A DNA stretch of 64,000 bases. It comes from Sphingopyxis sp. LC363 (lineage in GTDB: Bacteria; Pseudomonadota; Alphaproteobacteria; Sphingomonadales; Sphingomonadaceae). The DNA lies in assembly GCF_000756385.1 (NCBI RefSeq), contig NZ_JNFC01000009.1, positions 21,848-85,847 on the forward strand, written 5' to 3'. The position numbers were made by a program, and so were the translations under genes. The notes beneath the pieces are model-generated. The model saw only the letters and a list, made by a program, of their open reading frames with translations, did not search any database and was not told where the DNA came from. This document shows positions 51,206-60,481 of the stretch, one piece after another; the stretch's first letter is position 1, and each line of letters begins with the position of its first letter.

Positions 51206-51557
51206 TGGACATGTCCCCCTTGGATGTTGCGGTGCCCGAGAGCAGCGCAGCGCGCCGCGTGATGCAGAAGAACAGCACCAGACCGCCGAAGAGATACAAA
51301 AGGATCTCGGAGAATTCGGAGCGGCGCTCGCTGTCGGCCGCGAGATAGTGATTGGAGAGATTGGCCGTTTCGGCGAAAAACTGGTCGACGCTGAGATTGG
51401 CCATCAAGGCGAAGAAACCGAGCATCACCCCTGCAGCAGCAAGGCAATTGATCGCCAGCCAGCAACTGACCGAAACGAGCGAATAGGCGATGTCCTGGAA
51501 CAACCGCCGAGGCGCGATAGCGGGCTTCCGCATCCGCGAGGTTGCCAGCGCCGTCAT
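51198..51557 (-). CDS. Small inner-membrane protein in the tra operon
   Basis: A 119-residue protein with two membrane segments: SVSCWLAINCLAAAGVMLGF and EILLYLFGGLVLFFCITRRA. It lies between traC and trbI, overlapping traC by 4 bp and trbI by 8 bp, so it is made with them. No F-plasmid name fits securely. A scaffold or TrbE-like accessory role is possible from position. Confidence 0.65.
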   Translation of the reverse strand: MTALATSRMRKPAIAPRRLFQDIAYSLVSVSCWLAINCLAAAGVMLGFFALMANLSVDQFFAETANLSNHYLAADSERRSEFSEILLYLFGGLVLFFCITRRAALLSGTATSKGDMSND

Positions 51558-54130
51558 TCTGCAGCTTCCGCATAATCGGCGCGGACGCCCCGCTGTTCCT
51601 GCACCGATCCGGGGAAGGCGACTTCCTCGATCGCCTCCGCCATGCTCATGCCGGCGGCGGTCTTCGCGTCGATCGCGGCGAAGACCTGAGGGCTCGAGGA
51701 ATAGAGCGTCGCCGAATAGGGATCGAGCACCAGACGGCCCATCGCGAGCATCTCGGGCCCCTTGATGAGCACGTCCGAATATTCGGTGCCATTTCGTTTC
51801 AGCGACCGCATCATCGCTTCGACCGCATCATTCATGTCGAAGCGGTCGAGCTTCTTGAAGTCCGCGATGGTCTCGGGCTTCTGCTGAAGGATCAGGAACC
51901 AGTCGCTGTTCTCGAGCGCCGCGATCGATCCTTCCGACTTGTAATAGTCGTTGAGCGATTGGGTGGCGGTGATGAGCGACGCGCCATATTTGCGGCAGGT
52001 TCGGGCGTAGGTCTCGACGAAATCGGCCATCGACCCGCCCTTTAGGAGCTGCCAAGCCTCGTCGAGCAGCAGTGCCTTGCGGGTGCTGCGATCCTTCCGC
52101 ATCGCCTGGCTCGACAGGAACATGATGGCCGTCAGGACCACCGAACGCAGCTCTTCGCGCGCCGACAGGTCCGAGAGCTCGAACACGGTCAGATCGGCGC
52201 CGATCTTCAAGGTCGATTGCCCTGTGAAGAAGCGGCCATAGGTTCCGGCGCTGGAAAATGGTCGCATCGCGATCGCGAGCTCTTCGCCCTGGATATGCTG
52301 CCTTGCGATCAAGGCTTCGATCACCCCGTCGATCGAACCTTCGGCGCCATTCTTTTCCCATTCGGCGTTGACCGCGGCGTCGATCAGGCCGCGCTCGGTA
52401 TCGTTGAGGCGGTCGATATGGCGACCCATCTGACCGATGATCGCCTTCAGCATGGCGATGCAATCGAGCCGATAATCTTCGTCGCGCTCCGCCTCCGCCG
52501 CGTCGATCATCGAGAAGGGATTGAGGCAGAAACCAGAGCTCATCGTGAACTCGACGAATGCGCCACCCTGCAGCTTGCAGCTATGCTCGAAGCTGCGGCC
52601 GTCATCGATCACGATGACCTTCGCGCCGGCGCCGACCAGCGCCGAGGTGATTTCCTGCAGGGCCACGGACTTGCCCGAGCCGGACTTGCCGAAGACCGCG
52701 ACATTATGGTTGCCGGCGCTGTTCTCGAATGGCGACCAGAAGAAGGGCTGACCGCGGCGACCTAGGAGCAACAAATGGGGGATCGGCCCGCCATTATATT
52801 CGCCCTGCAGCGGCGCAATATTGGCAACCGTCGTGGTCAGCATCGTGCGGAAGCGTTTCAGCCGCTCAAAGTCCTTCGCGAGGCCGTTGGCCATCGTGAG
52901 CGGCATGACCGAGATCAGCCCCGCCATCTGCAAATAGCGTTCGTCCTGAAGCTCCCAACCCGCCGCCTTGTAGACCGCCTTGAGATTGCGTTCGTGCCGA
53001 TCGCCCTCACCGTAAGGCGAGACGCTCATCACGCTGTAGAAGACGCGCACGAGCTTCTGTCCCTGCCGGAGCTGGTCCTGGACATATTCCCACTCGCGAG
53101 ACTGGTCGCGGATTTGCGGAGTAAACTTCGCGCTCTGCGAATTCGCGAGGCTGGTGGTCCGCATGAACTTGAACGCCGCGCGCGACGTCGCCGCCTGTTC
53201 GTCGGGATAGGTGATGGTGAGCATCGTCGCCACCGGACAGGGCATCCGAAGCTTGTCGAAATAGGGATCGCCGATGAGCTTTACCGTGTCCCAAGGCGCC
53301 CAGCGCGGCGGGAGGTTGCGGATCGCGTAACAGCGAATGTCGAAGCGATCGGGCACGATCTCGCCGATGTCCGGCACGCCGTCCTGCAGCGCGCCGAGCG
53401 CGCGAAAACGCTCCGTTCGGATCAGGATGCGATTGGGATCGGTGACGATCTCCATATCGCGGCGCACCGCTTGGTCCGCGATCGGATCGAAGCGATTGTA
53501 ATCAACGACATCTTCCCCCGACACTGTGGTTGGCGACGTCAGATCGTCGACGAGCTTCAGAAGGCCAACGGGATCGAGAATCTGCGCCTCGACGTCGATC
53601 GAGCGAAGCATCGACGCCATCGACTCCCGAAGGGTGATCAGCTCCTCGTCGCTGACCTTCGCGCCCTCCGGAACGCCAAGCGAAACGAAAACGCGGTGCG
53701 AACGGAGATGAAAGGGCGCGTCCGCCGACAGACTCGACCACACGCCGCCCTCGAGATAATCGGCGCGGTGCTGAGCAATCCGCTCATAGACGCCCTTCGC
53801 CATCTGGCGCGGGATGAACCATTGGACCATCCGTTCCGCGATGCGCGGACTCATCCATTGCAGGATCTGGATCGACGTCTTGTCCGGGATGCCTTCGGAC
53901 AGAAACTGCGAAATGATCTCGCTCGTCCTGTCGTCGGCACCGACCAGCGGAGACACCTCGAGGATCCAGCCCCGCGATGCGCTGTTGTAATATAGTCCGT
54001 TCTTCTGGTCGAAGCTCCGATAGGGCAGCCAATCGGCGAACATCGGGATCGACGTCGACGGGACGGCCTTGTCGACCTTGCGCGGCCCGCCGAGCAGATC
54101 ACCGAGCAGCTTGTCGAACCACCCCGCCAT
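51554..54130 (-). CDS. traC: Conjugative T4SS assembly ATPase TraC
   Basis: An 858-residue TraC/VirB4-type ATPase that powers pilus assembly at the inner membrane. The TraC_F N-terminal domain starts AGWFDKLLGDLLGGPRKVDK and SIPMFADWLPYRSFD. Walker A is GKSGSGKSVAL near residue 480 and Walker B is KALLLDEAWQLL near 690. The RETA-like region ATQSLNDYYKSEGS near 730 is also clear. It matches F TraC in length (about 875). It overlaps traV by one base and the next gene by 4 bp. Confidence 0.95.
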   Translation of the reverse strand: MAGWFDKLLGDLLGGPRKVDKAVPSTSIPMFADWLPYRSFDQKNGLYYNSASRGWILEVSPLVGADDRTSEIISQFLSEGIPDKTSIQILQWMSPRIAERMVQWFIPRQMAKGVYERIAQHRADYLEGGVWSSLSADAPFHLRSHRVFVSLGVPEGAKVSDEELITLRESMASMLRSIDVEAQILDPVGLLKLVDDLTSPTTVSGEDVVDYNRFDPIADQAVRRDMEIVTDPNRILIRTERFRALGALQDGVPDIGEIVPDRFDIRCYAIRNLPPRWAPWDTVKLIGDPYFDKLRMPCPVATMLTITYPDEQAATSRAAFKFMRTTSLANSQSAKFTPQIRDQSREWEYVQDQLRQGQKLVRVFYSVMSVSPYGEGDRHERNLKAVYKAAGWELQDERYLQMAGLISVMPLTMANGLAKDFERLKRFRTMLTTTVANIAPLQGEYNGGPIPHLLLLGRRGQPFFWSPFENSAGNHNVAVFGKSGSGKSVALQEITSALVGAGAKVIVIDDGRSFEHSCKLQGGAFVEFTMSSGFCLNPFSMIDAAEAERDEDYRLDCIAMLKAIIGQMGRHIDRLNDTERGLIDAAVNAEWEKNGAEGSIDGVIEALIARQHIQGEELAIAMRPFSSAGTYGRFFTGQSTLKIGADLTVFELSDLSAREELRSVVLTAIMFLSSQAMRKDRSTRKALLLDEAWQLLKGGSMADFVETYARTCRKYGASLITATQSLNDYYKSEGSIAALENSDWFLILQQKPETIADFKKLDRFDMNDAVEAMMRSLKRNGTEYSDVLIKGPEMLAMGRLVLDPYSATLYSSSPQVFAAIDAKTAAGMSMAEAIEEVAFPGSVQEQRGVRADYAEAAE

Positions 54131-54756
54131 TACTGGCCATCCGGAGCGGGTTGAGCAGCCAGTGCAGGCGCAGACACGACCGCATGGTCGGCGGCTGCAG
54201 CGGCGGCTTCGCTTTCGGAGGGCGGCACCGCCACCGGCTCGGGACCCTTGCGACCAGCAGCCAGCCGGCGTTCAACTTCGGCTCGGAAATTTTCGCCTGA
54301 AACCGGCTTGCCCGACGTCGGTACCGACGCGCTCGCTATCTCGGCGGGCGCGGGCGCGCCCGCCGCGAGCTCGACCAGCGACAAGCGTGCCGGGGCCGAG
54401 GAAACCGAGGCCGCCAATCGGCGATCGTCGCTTGCTGCGCCGGCAAGCTGCGGTTCGACGTACACGACCGTTTCATCGCGCCAGCGACCGAACCGGTCGG
54501 TTCGCGCCGGCAGCACGACCTTCAACGACCCCGCCGAACGCGGCGCAGCGGGATCGGCGGTTACTGCACCGGCAACCGCACCCGATGCCACGCCGCCGGT
54601 CATCGAGGCGATCGCCTGGTCATCGATGTTCGATGTGGGCGAACAAATCCCGTCGGGCGCACGGCAAATGAAATTGCCTTTGACGTTGCCCCCCAGCGAG
54701 GCACACCCGCCGAGGCAAATGAGGCAAGCACCTGCAAGCAGACCCAAGCTACGCAT
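54130..54756 (-). CDS. traV: Outer-membrane lipoprotein TraV
   Basis: A 208-residue lipoprotein. The signal GLLAGACLICLGGCASLGG carries a LGGC lipobox. Downstream GNFICRAPDGICSPTSNI has the two cysteines of TraV. The rest is Pro/Ala/Ser-rich. TraV forms the outer-membrane core with TraK and TraB. The ATG at 54756 follows AAGGAGC, better placed than the longer frame. Confidence 0.88.
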   Translation of the reverse strand: MRSLGLLAGACLICLGGCASLGGNVKGNFICRAPDGICSPTSNIDDQAIASMTGGVASGAVAGAVTADPAAPRSAGSLKVVLPARTDRFGRWRDETVVYVEPQLAGAASDDRRLAASVSSAPARLSLVELAAGAPAPAEIASASVPTSGKPVSGENFRAEVERRLAAGRKGPEPVAVPPSESEAAAAAADHAVVSAPALAAQPAPDGQ

Positions 54757-54760
54757 GTCG

Positions 54761-55018
54761 TCAGCTCCTTCCGTTGCCGATTTCGAAAATCTGAACGCGC
54801 CTCGACCGAAGGGCCCGCAGCGCCATCGCTCCACCCGCCATGCTGGCGAACAGGATCATGCAAATCGCCAAGGCCTTGAAAAAGGCGAACATGAGAGCAA
54901 AGCGGCCAGCGGGTCCGAACTCCGCGAAGTAGGAATTGACGATGATGATCATCCCGACCTGGCTCGCGAGGAAGAGGACAAAGATCGCGCCGCCCAATCG
55001 ATCGACCGGAGCCATCAC
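54761..55018 (-). CDS. Small two-span membrane protein in the tra operon
   Basis: An 85-residue protein with two hydrophobic segments: GAIFVLFLASQVGMIIIVNS and FALMFAFFKALAICMILFAS. It lies 4 bp before traV and overlaps dsbC by 4 bp. No F homologue is recognised; it is probably an accessory of the T4SS in this lineage. Confidence 0.6.
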   Translation of the reverse strand: MMAPVDRLGGAIFVLFLASQVGMIIIVNSYFAEFGPAGRFALMFAFFKALAICMILFASMAGGAMALRALRSRRVQIFEIGNGRS

Positions 55019-55842
55019 CGGCCTCCCTTCAGCCAGGTCTCGAGGACCGCTCGCGGGCGATAGCCCTCGAGAACCGTTCCATCGGACCGGACGAGGACGG
55101 GCGTGCCGCTGAACCCGTTCGATCGGGCAAAATTCTCATTCGCATCGAGGCCGCTGGTGTCGCAGCTCGCCGGGGCCACTTCCGCGCCTGCATAGGCTGC
55201 CCTCAGGGCACGCGGCTTGTCCTTGGCGCAATAGACGCGATTGGACAGATCGCGCGTCCCGAGGGTCGAAATCGGCCGTTCGATCACCCGGACATTCATT
55301 TGCTCGAGCTCGTTCGCGAGCGCACGGCAGAAACCGCAATGAAGATCGGTGAAGATGGTGACGGGCGTGCCCGATGGATTACCCCAGACGATCGCGCCCG
55401 AGGCAGGCAGTTTCGAGAGGTCTACCTTCTGCGCGGCAGCCGGCGGCTGGGCCGCCCGTCCTGCAGGACCAGCCGCCGCCATCTGCGGGACCGGCGTTTC
55501 GCTTTCCTCCTCGAGACCAGCTTTCGCCGCACCACCGAGCAGCATGTCCGGATTCATCTCGAGCAGCTTTGCCGCCGTCAGGTCCTGACGCGACTCCATA
55601 TCGTAGACGCGGCCGACGATCAGATACCGCGCGGTCCCGTCGACGTAGAACAATGTCTTGCCGGCAACGACCTCGCAGAGCCCCGCAACCTTGTCGCAGT
55701 CGATCTGCGAGACCTGCGTTTTCGGGAGGCGAGTCTTGAGGAGCGCCGAAACGCGGGTCGGCTCAAGCCGATCGGCGGCATAGACTGCGGTCGCTGCGCC
55801 TCCGAGGAGCAATGCGGCGACCAAACCAACTTTGAGCTTCAT
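55015..55842 (-). CDS. dsbC: DsbC-like thiol:disulfide isomerase of the T4SS operon
   Basis: A 275-residue periplasmic protein. Signal segment GLVAALLLGGAATAVYAADR, an N-terminal dimerisation-like domain with TLFYVDGTARYLIVGRVYDM, and a thioredoxin domain with the active site TDLHCGFCRAL follow the DsbC/TrbB pattern. C-terminal GFSGTPVLVRSDGTVLEGYR is the cis-Pro strand. It should correct disulfides in Cys-rich TraN, TraU, TraH and TrbC. The ATG at 55842 starts closer to the signal than the longer reading. Confidence 0.9.
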   Translation of the reverse strand: MKLKVGLVAALLLGGAATAVYAADRLEPTRVSALLKTRLPKTQVSQIDCDKVAGLCEVVAGKTLFYVDGTARYLIVGRVYDMESRQDLTAAKLLEMNPDMLLGGAAKAGLEEESETPVPQMAAAGPAGRAAQPPAAAQKVDLSKLPASGAIVWGNPSGTPVTIFTDLHCGFCRALANELEQMNVRVIERPISTLGTRDLSNRVYCAKDKPRALRAAYAGAEVAPASCDTSGLDANENFARSNGFSGTPVLVRSDGTVLEGYRPRAVLETWLKGGR

Positions 55843-55856
55843 GTTCAGCCCTTTCC

Positions 55857-57191
55857 TCAATTGCGAATGAAGGCGCCGTCGAGAAACACGATCTCGACTT
55901 CAACGCCGGTGGGCATCTCGATGACGGGCTGATATTGTTCAGCGCGCTCGATCAGATATTGGGAGAGCATGTCGCCGGCCTGGCTTACGCCTTCACCGAT
56001 ACCGCCCTTGGCGATGTCGCCGGTCGACAATTTCTGGCGCTCGCCGTTGACGACGGTCGTGGTCCCCGAGAGGAAGCTGTTCGAGTTGGCCGAGAAGCCG
56101 CGACCGATCCCGCCGACCAGACCGGCGAAGAATGCTTGCATCGTCAAACTGCCTTCGCGGCTCACCACGCGGCCACGGACCCCGGTCTTGCCGCCGAACG
56201 CGATGAAGCCCTTGACCTCGCTTTCGGCATAGCGGCCACCCGGTTGCGGGCAGGTCATCTTGGCGAGCTTCACATAGACTTTCTCGGATGAGAGATCGCC
56301 GCGCGCTGCGCCGTTGACCAGACACCCATCGATGCGCGTCGTCAGCACCTTGCCGTTCTGCGCAACCGACCGCGCGGGCCCCACGATACGGAGGACCACC
56401 GGAAGCGGATCCGACTGCGATTGAACATTCGACGCTGCATCGACCCCGACGATGACCCGGGCTTTCGCATAGCTATTCGCCGGGAGATAATTGGGGCTGT
56501 CGGACGCGAAGAGATTGCTGGTCGGCGCAGATTTGCTGCCGCCACCGGTCGCTGCCGGCGTCGCCGCGAAACTGATCACCTTGAGCTCGCGCCGCGCTTG
56601 CGCCCCCGCGATCGCACCGCCGCCGGCTGCATCATAGGCTGCAGGACCACCGGCACCATAGAGCGCCGTCGGGCCAGCGGAGGGCCGCGACGACGCTTGC
56701 GCCGCCGCGAGCTGTTCCTTCAGCTGGCGATTTTCATCGTCATAGGCCGAAAGGACCCGCGTACCTTCCGATGCCATGTTGGAATTTTCAGAGCGCAGCG
56801 CGTCAATCTGTGCCTGCATCTGCTCGAGCTGATCGCCCTGCCCTTGCATGCGGCGAAGCTGGTTATCCTGGCTGTTCAGCCGGTTCTCCGACATCGACAG
56901 CCATTCCTTTTCGGAAAGGTTGCGCGCCGCCAGATCGTCGGTCGAAACCTTGATATTCTCCGATGCCAGATCCTTGCCCGGCGCATTCGGACCCTCGTCC
57001 GTATTGCCGGTGAAGAACAACCAGTAGACCGCTGCGGTCAGGAGGAGACCGCCGACACCGAACAAAAGCATCCGCTGGCGCTTTTCGACGCCTTCGTTGA
57101 CCGACAAGCTCGCGCCTTCGGGAACTGCCGGCGCTACGGCCGCCTCACCGCGCGGCGAACCGCGTTTCAGGAATGACCCCAGACCTGTCAT
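55857..57191 (-). CDS. traB: Conjugal transfer protein TraB (VirB10-like)
   Basis: A 444-residue TraB/VirB10-type protein spanning the inner membrane. One membrane segment (RMLLFGVGGLLLTAAVYWLF) is followed by a coiled coil (QLRRMQGQGDQLEQMQAQID), a Pro/Ala/Gly linker and the beta-barrel C-terminal domain with LPANSYAKARVIVGVDAA, then VVLRIVGPARSVAQNG. It should link inner and outer membranes in the T4SS core with TraK and TraV. Its start is 2 bp from traK. Confidence 0.92.
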   Translation of the reverse strand: MTGLGSFLKRGSPRGEAAVAPAVPEGASLSVNEGVEKRQRMLLFGVGGLLLTAAVYWLFFTGNTDEGPNAPGKDLASENIKVSTDDLAARNLSEKEWLSMSENRLNSQDNQLRRMQGQGDQLEQMQAQIDALRSENSNMASEGTRVLSAYDDENRQLKEQLAAAQASSRPSAGPTALYGAGGPAAYDAAGGGAIAGAQARRELKVISFAATPAATGGGSKSAPTSNLFASDSPNYLPANSYAKARVIVGVDAASNVQSQSDPLPVVLRIVGPARSVAQNGKVLTTRIDGCLVNGAARGDLSSEKVYVKLAKMTCPQPGGRYAESEVKGFIAFGGKTGVRGRVVSREGSLTMQAFFAGLVGGIGRGFSANSNSFLSGTTTVVNGERQKLSTGDIAKGGIGEGVSQAGDMLSQYLIERAEQYQPVIEMPTGVEVEIVFLDGAFIRN

Positions 57192-57193
57192 GA

Positions 57194-58000
57194 TTAGCTC
57201 CCTTGCTTCCGGGTGACGACGTAGGCCGACGTCGCCTGTCGCGGCGCCAGCTTCGGGTTGGCGATCGACACCGCGATCGCGTCGACGGGGGCTATCCGCC
57301 CCTCAGTGATTTCGACGGGAGCGGGCGAGCTGTTCTCGATCCGGACGACGCGGCCGACGACATCGAGGCCCTCATATTCGGCGACGAGCTGCACGGTGAG
57401 ATCGCCGGCCTGGACGGGGACAAGAGCGGAGCGACGCATCCGATAGCCCGGGACGATTTCCTGCGACGCCATCGCCTGGATGAGGCGCACTGCCGTCTCG
57501 TCCGCGTCGGGCGCGTCCTCTTCTGATTCCGTGACCGCCTCCGCCTTTGCCAAGGCGAGCGGGTTCGACACGAATATCTGCTGGGCCTCGATCGCCTCGA
57601 TCCGGCAGCCGAACTTGTAGACATAGCCCTTCTTCGTCGTCCCGAAGAACGACAGGACTTTCAGGCGAAAGCCCTCCGGGACCGACAAATAGATGTCGCC
57701 GCGCGTCGGCTCGTTGACGACCGAGAAATCATCCAGCGGGTTCGTCGGCTGTACCTTCGACACGCTCGCGAACTCGTCACCGATAAGGCTGATGCGCGTC
57801 AGATCCTTTTCCGACGCGACGCACGCGACACGGGAATTGTCCTCGACCATCACAGTCTCGTCCGCGCGGGCGCTTTGCGCGGTTAGGATAGCCGCGCCGA
57901 TCATCGTCACGCCGAGAACGCGCTGGAGCCGATCCATTGGGCGCGACGTAAACAGCACGCCGCCGGTGCCGAGTGCCATAGGCATGAGCATCTCCATCAT
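57194..58000 (-). CDS. traK: Secretin-like outer-membrane core protein TraK
   Basis: A protein of up to 268 residues (start at 58000, overlapping traE by 4 bp). A signal segment is visible at MDRLQRVLGVTMIGAAILTA, so a start at 57937 is also possible. The conserved mature part contains NSRVACVASEKDLTRISLIG, PTRGDIYLSVPEGFRLKVLS and GYVYKFGCRIEAIEAQQIFV. TraK is the VirB9-like ring protein. The cysteine in CRIEAI is typical. Confidence 0.85.
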   Translation of the reverse strand: MMEMLMPMALGTGGVLFTSRPMDRLQRVLGVTMIGAAILTAQSARADETVMVEDNSRVACVASEKDLTRISLIGDEFASVSKVQPTNPLDDFSVVNEPTRGDIYLSVPEGFRLKVLSFFGTTKKGYVYKFGCRIEAIEAQQIFVSNPLALAKAEAVTESEEDAPDADETAVRLIQAMASQEIVPGYRMRRSALVPVQAGDLTVQLVAEYEGLDVVGRVVRIENSSPAPVEITEGRIAPVDAIAVSIANPKLAPRQATSAYVVTRKQGS

Positions 58001-58596
58001 TGGGGAGCGGGTTCAGTGGCGCCAATGGGCGCGTCTTCACCCGGCTTGTTCGGGACCACGATGCCGAAGCCGATCAATCGGAGCTCGACGCCCGTGTAAT
58101 TCCAGTCGAAACGGAAGGTGCGCTTGACCGCGCCAACCTCTTGACGGCCGACCATCGTGTGGAGCGTGCCCGTCGTCTCCGACATCAGGCTCTGCGGATC
58201 CACCCGCATCGATTCCATCGTGAAATATTGCGACACACTGGAGCCGCGCTGGTCGTTGACGATCTTGAGCAAATCGCCCTTGATCCGACCGTAGGCGGAG
58301 GGGTGAACGATCTTGAGGACCGAATCCATCCAGTAATCGAGGTTCTGCGGACTGCGATTGAGCATCATCACGGCCGCGTCGCGCGTCACCAGTTCCAGAT
58401 ACTCTCGGCTGACGCCCGCGCTGCTCAGCTCGAGCTGCCGCGTCAGGACCGGCTGCAGAACAATCGCCCGATCACGCTCGGAGGCCGCGATCAGCGAGAA
58501 GATGGTAACGATCGCAAGGCCCGCGCTCGCCATCACGAGCATATTGCGCTGTTTGAGAACGCGCTGCGCCTGCGCCTGGCTGAATCCCGCTTCCAT
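57997..58596 (-). CDS. traE: Conjugal transfer protein TraE (VirB8-like)
   Basis: A 199-residue inner-membrane protein. One N-terminal span (MLVMASAGLAIVTIFSLIAA) leads to the TraE periplasmic domain with VSREYLELVTRDAAVMMLNR, DYWMDSVLKIVHPSAYGRIK and VGRQEVGAVKRTFRFDWNYT. Length and layout match F TraE (188). Overlap of 4 bp with traK and a 3-bp gap to traL support one operon. Confidence 0.92.
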   Translation of the reverse strand: MEAGFSQAQAQRVLKQRNMLVMASAGLAIVTIFSLIAASERDRAIVLQPVLTRQLELSSAGVSREYLELVTRDAAVMMLNRSPQNLDYWMDSVLKIVHPSAYGRIKGDLLKIVNDQRGSSVSQYFTMESMRVDPQSLMSETTGTLHTMVGRQEVGAVKRTFRFDWNYTGVELRLIGFGIVVPNKPGEDAPIGATEPAPQ

Positions 58597-58599
58597 CGC

Positions 58600-58884
58600 T
58601 TACCCCGCCATCAATCGAAGATATGAAGGCGGGACGGCCCGGATGCCCATGACACCGCTGGGAAGATACCAATAGGCCATATGGAGGAGCCACGAACCAG
58701 CACGGCCTGCTTTTGCCTTTCGCAAGACCCACCAACCCAGGATTCCGAAACATATGCCCCAGATGATATGCTGTGCGAGGATCCCGATAAAAAAGGGTCC
58801 GGCCATCGCGACGAACTCGTCCATGGTCCAGAGCCCGATCCGTTCGGGTTCATCCAGCTTCCCGGGAATCACATAGCGATCCAT
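58600..58884 (-). CDS. traL: Conjugal transfer protein TraL
   Basis: A 94-residue inner-membrane protein. It starts MDRYVIPGKLDEPERIGLWT, the TraL opening, and has a hydrophobic segment FFIGILAQHIIWGICFGILG. TraL (VirB3-like) is required for pilus assembly with TraC. It lies between the pilin and traE. Confidence 0.9.
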   Translation of the reverse strand: MDRYVIPGKLDEPERIGLWTMDEFVAMAGPFFIGILAQHIIWGICFGILGWWVLRKAKAGRAGSWLLHMAYWYLPSGVMGIRAVPPSYLRLMAG

Positions 58885-58943
58885 AACCGCCCCGCCCCAA
58901 TTGCCCGGTTAAGCGCGCTTGGCGCACTCCCGGGACGCCCACA

Positions 58944-59279
58944 TCAGATGATCGCAGTCACAGCCGAGGTGACGATCGGAACGCCCGTGCCGACACCGAT
59001 GCCGACGCCGACGGGAAGAGCGATCTGACCGAGGCTGAAGCGGCCCGAGGCCATGCCGGCGAGGCCGAGCGCCAGCGAGATGATCGTGATGATCTTGCCG
59101 CCCGAGCCTTCGAGAAACGCGGTGAATTTGTTAAACGCGGTGTCGAAGGTCGTATCGGTGCCGGCGAACGCCGGCCCTGCGAGCAACACGAACGCAAGGA
59201 GCGTTACCGCGGCCAGAAGCGGAAGATGATCGCGACCGAACGCCCCCTCCCGGTCTTTCATCAGTGACATGGTTTGCAT
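58944..59279 (-). CDS. traA: F-type pilin TraA
   Basis: A 111-residue prepilin. A long leader carries LLAAVTLLAFVLLAGPAFAG, with probable cleavage after AFA giving a mature pilin of about 72 residues, near the 70 of F pilin. The mature chain has two hydrophobic segments (IITIISLALGLAGMASGRF and LPVGVGIGVGTGVPIVTSAV) joined by a short loop, the F-pilin topology. It is the first gene of the minus-strand tra operon; the start may be at 59279 or slightly downstream. Confidence 0.82.
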   Translation of the reverse strand: MQTMSLMKDREGAFGRDHLPLLAAVTLLAFVLLAGPAFAGTDTTFDTAFNKFTAFLEGSGGKIITIISLALGLAGMASGRFSLGQIALPVGVGIGVGTGVPIVTSAVTAII

Positions 59280-59416
59280 GATTTTTTCCCATCTTGTGAA
59301 CGACGCCCGGAACGGGAGCCGCTCAGAAAGGGAAACCGTGGCAAATGCTGGTCAAGCCAGCGCTGACCGATTATTACCTGATTTGCGTGGATATGGGTAT
59401 TTTTGCTTCAAAAATC

Positions 59417-59445
59417 TGTATAAATGCGAACGAAATATTCGTCAG
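59417..59445 (-). promoter_or_regulatory. Putative tra operon promoter with internal palindrome
   Basis: Read on the minus strand, CTGACG (59445-59440) and TATACA (59422-59417) are 17 bp apart. Between them lies the palindrome ACGAA-ATA-TTCGT, a likely repressor site. It is about 140 bp upstream of traA. Match to consensus is moderate. Confidence 0.4.
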
Positions 59446-59574
59446 TTTGACCATGAAATTCGTTACTCGGATGAAGTTTCTGCTCGCGGCAACGAAAATT
59501 TCAGGCACTTTGGACTCGAAGACTGTGTGTGAAGATCGAAGTGCATAGTTACGAGGCCATCGAAAGCTTATGGA

Positions 59575-59934
59575 ATGCCAAAGACTCAAACAGTGACCCT
59601 GCGCTACAGGGCTAGCGAGGCGTTCTGGGAGATACAGTGTCGGGCGATATGCGAATTATCCATATGCGAACGACGGGCCTACTCCCTGCCAAGCCTGCTA
59701 GCGCACGTGGCCGAGAAAAAGCTCGGTGAATTGGGAAAACTAACCCCGAAGGACCTGCTATATTTTGCGAGCACGGACTCGGTTTGTGGTGATATCCCAA
59801 TCAACATCGGGGTAGATAAATGGGTCAACGACCGGCTCAGGAGGGTCCGGTGGCGCCTCTCTGAATCGTCTGGCACCCGCGTTACCAATATTCAGCTACA
59901 TCGACTCGCATTCTACATCATCACAGGGGCATAA
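59575..59934 (+). CDS. Hypothetical protein, divergent from the tra operon
   Basis: A 119-residue protein (starts MPKTQTVTLRYRASEAFWEI). It has several Cys and a C-terminal helix-rich part WVNDRLRRVRWRLSESSGTR. I do not recognise a family. Its position divergent from traA, near the putative operon promoter and before an HTH gene, suggests a transfer-related regulatory role without proof. The AT-richer composition differs from the tra genes. Confidence 0.6.
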   Translation: MPKTQTVTLRYRASEAFWEIQCRAICELSICERRAYSLPSLLAHVAEKKLGELGKLTPKDLLYFASTDSVCGDIPINIGVDKWVNDRLRRVRWRLSESSGTRVTNIQLHRLAFYIITGA

Positions 59935-60049
59935 TATTCAAACCAGATTTGGGGCTTTCTCAACTTGACATTTCAGCGCTCTGTCGCTGCCCTATATAGG
60001 AACGAATTAGTTCATATGATGGAATTTATTCATTTCTCTGGGGCACCGA

Positions 60050-60481
60050 ATGTCATTGTCAAATCTCTACCGTTCTCTTTGTCAGGAGCAACAATCGAGG
60101 ACCGGTCTGTCGATCCGGCAGGTCGCCAGCACCGCAAGGTTGAGCCCTGGAACAATCGATCATTTTTTGGCGCACGGCGGAACGCCGAGTTATGATCGCC
60201 TGCTAGCGATCAGTGACGCTTTGCGGATTGATCGACTTAGAGCCCAGATCGCTCTCCAGGTGCTTGGTTGCCCGGGATCATATTACGCGCCAGGCACCAT
60301 ATTGGCTTCGCGCTTGGTAGCCAGACTAGCCGAAGCGATTTCTCACCCGGACAATGAACCCGAGGAAGAATTGAATAGCTGGCAGACGGAAGCAATTCTA
60401 AATCAGGCCGAGCAAGCGGTTTGCAAAGGCCTTGAGGCAAACAGACAGATTAAACAGCGCTTCCTGGCCCTCGGTCGATGA
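60050..60481 (+). CDS. XRE-like helix-turn-helix regulator
   Basis: A 143-residue protein. The N-terminal part has a lambda-repressor-like HTH: GLSIRQVASTARLSPGTIDH followed by FLAHGGTPSYDRLLAISDAL. The C-terminal half is helical and may dimerise or sense a partner. It overlaps the following transglycosylase gene by 4 bp. It is a good candidate repressor of the tra operon; the palindrome near 59430 could be its site. Confidence 0.75.
   Translation: MSLSNLYRSLCQEQQSRTGLSIRQVASTARLSPGTIDHFLAHGGTPSYDRLLAISDALRIDRLRAQIALQVLGCPGSYYAPGTILASRLVARLAEAISHPDNEPEEELNSWQTEAILNQAEQAVCKGLEANRQIKQRFLALGR

Noticed and set aside
52775..53995. Plus-strand open frame of about 400 codons inside traC
   Set aside because: Antisense to the traC ATPase gene, no motif.
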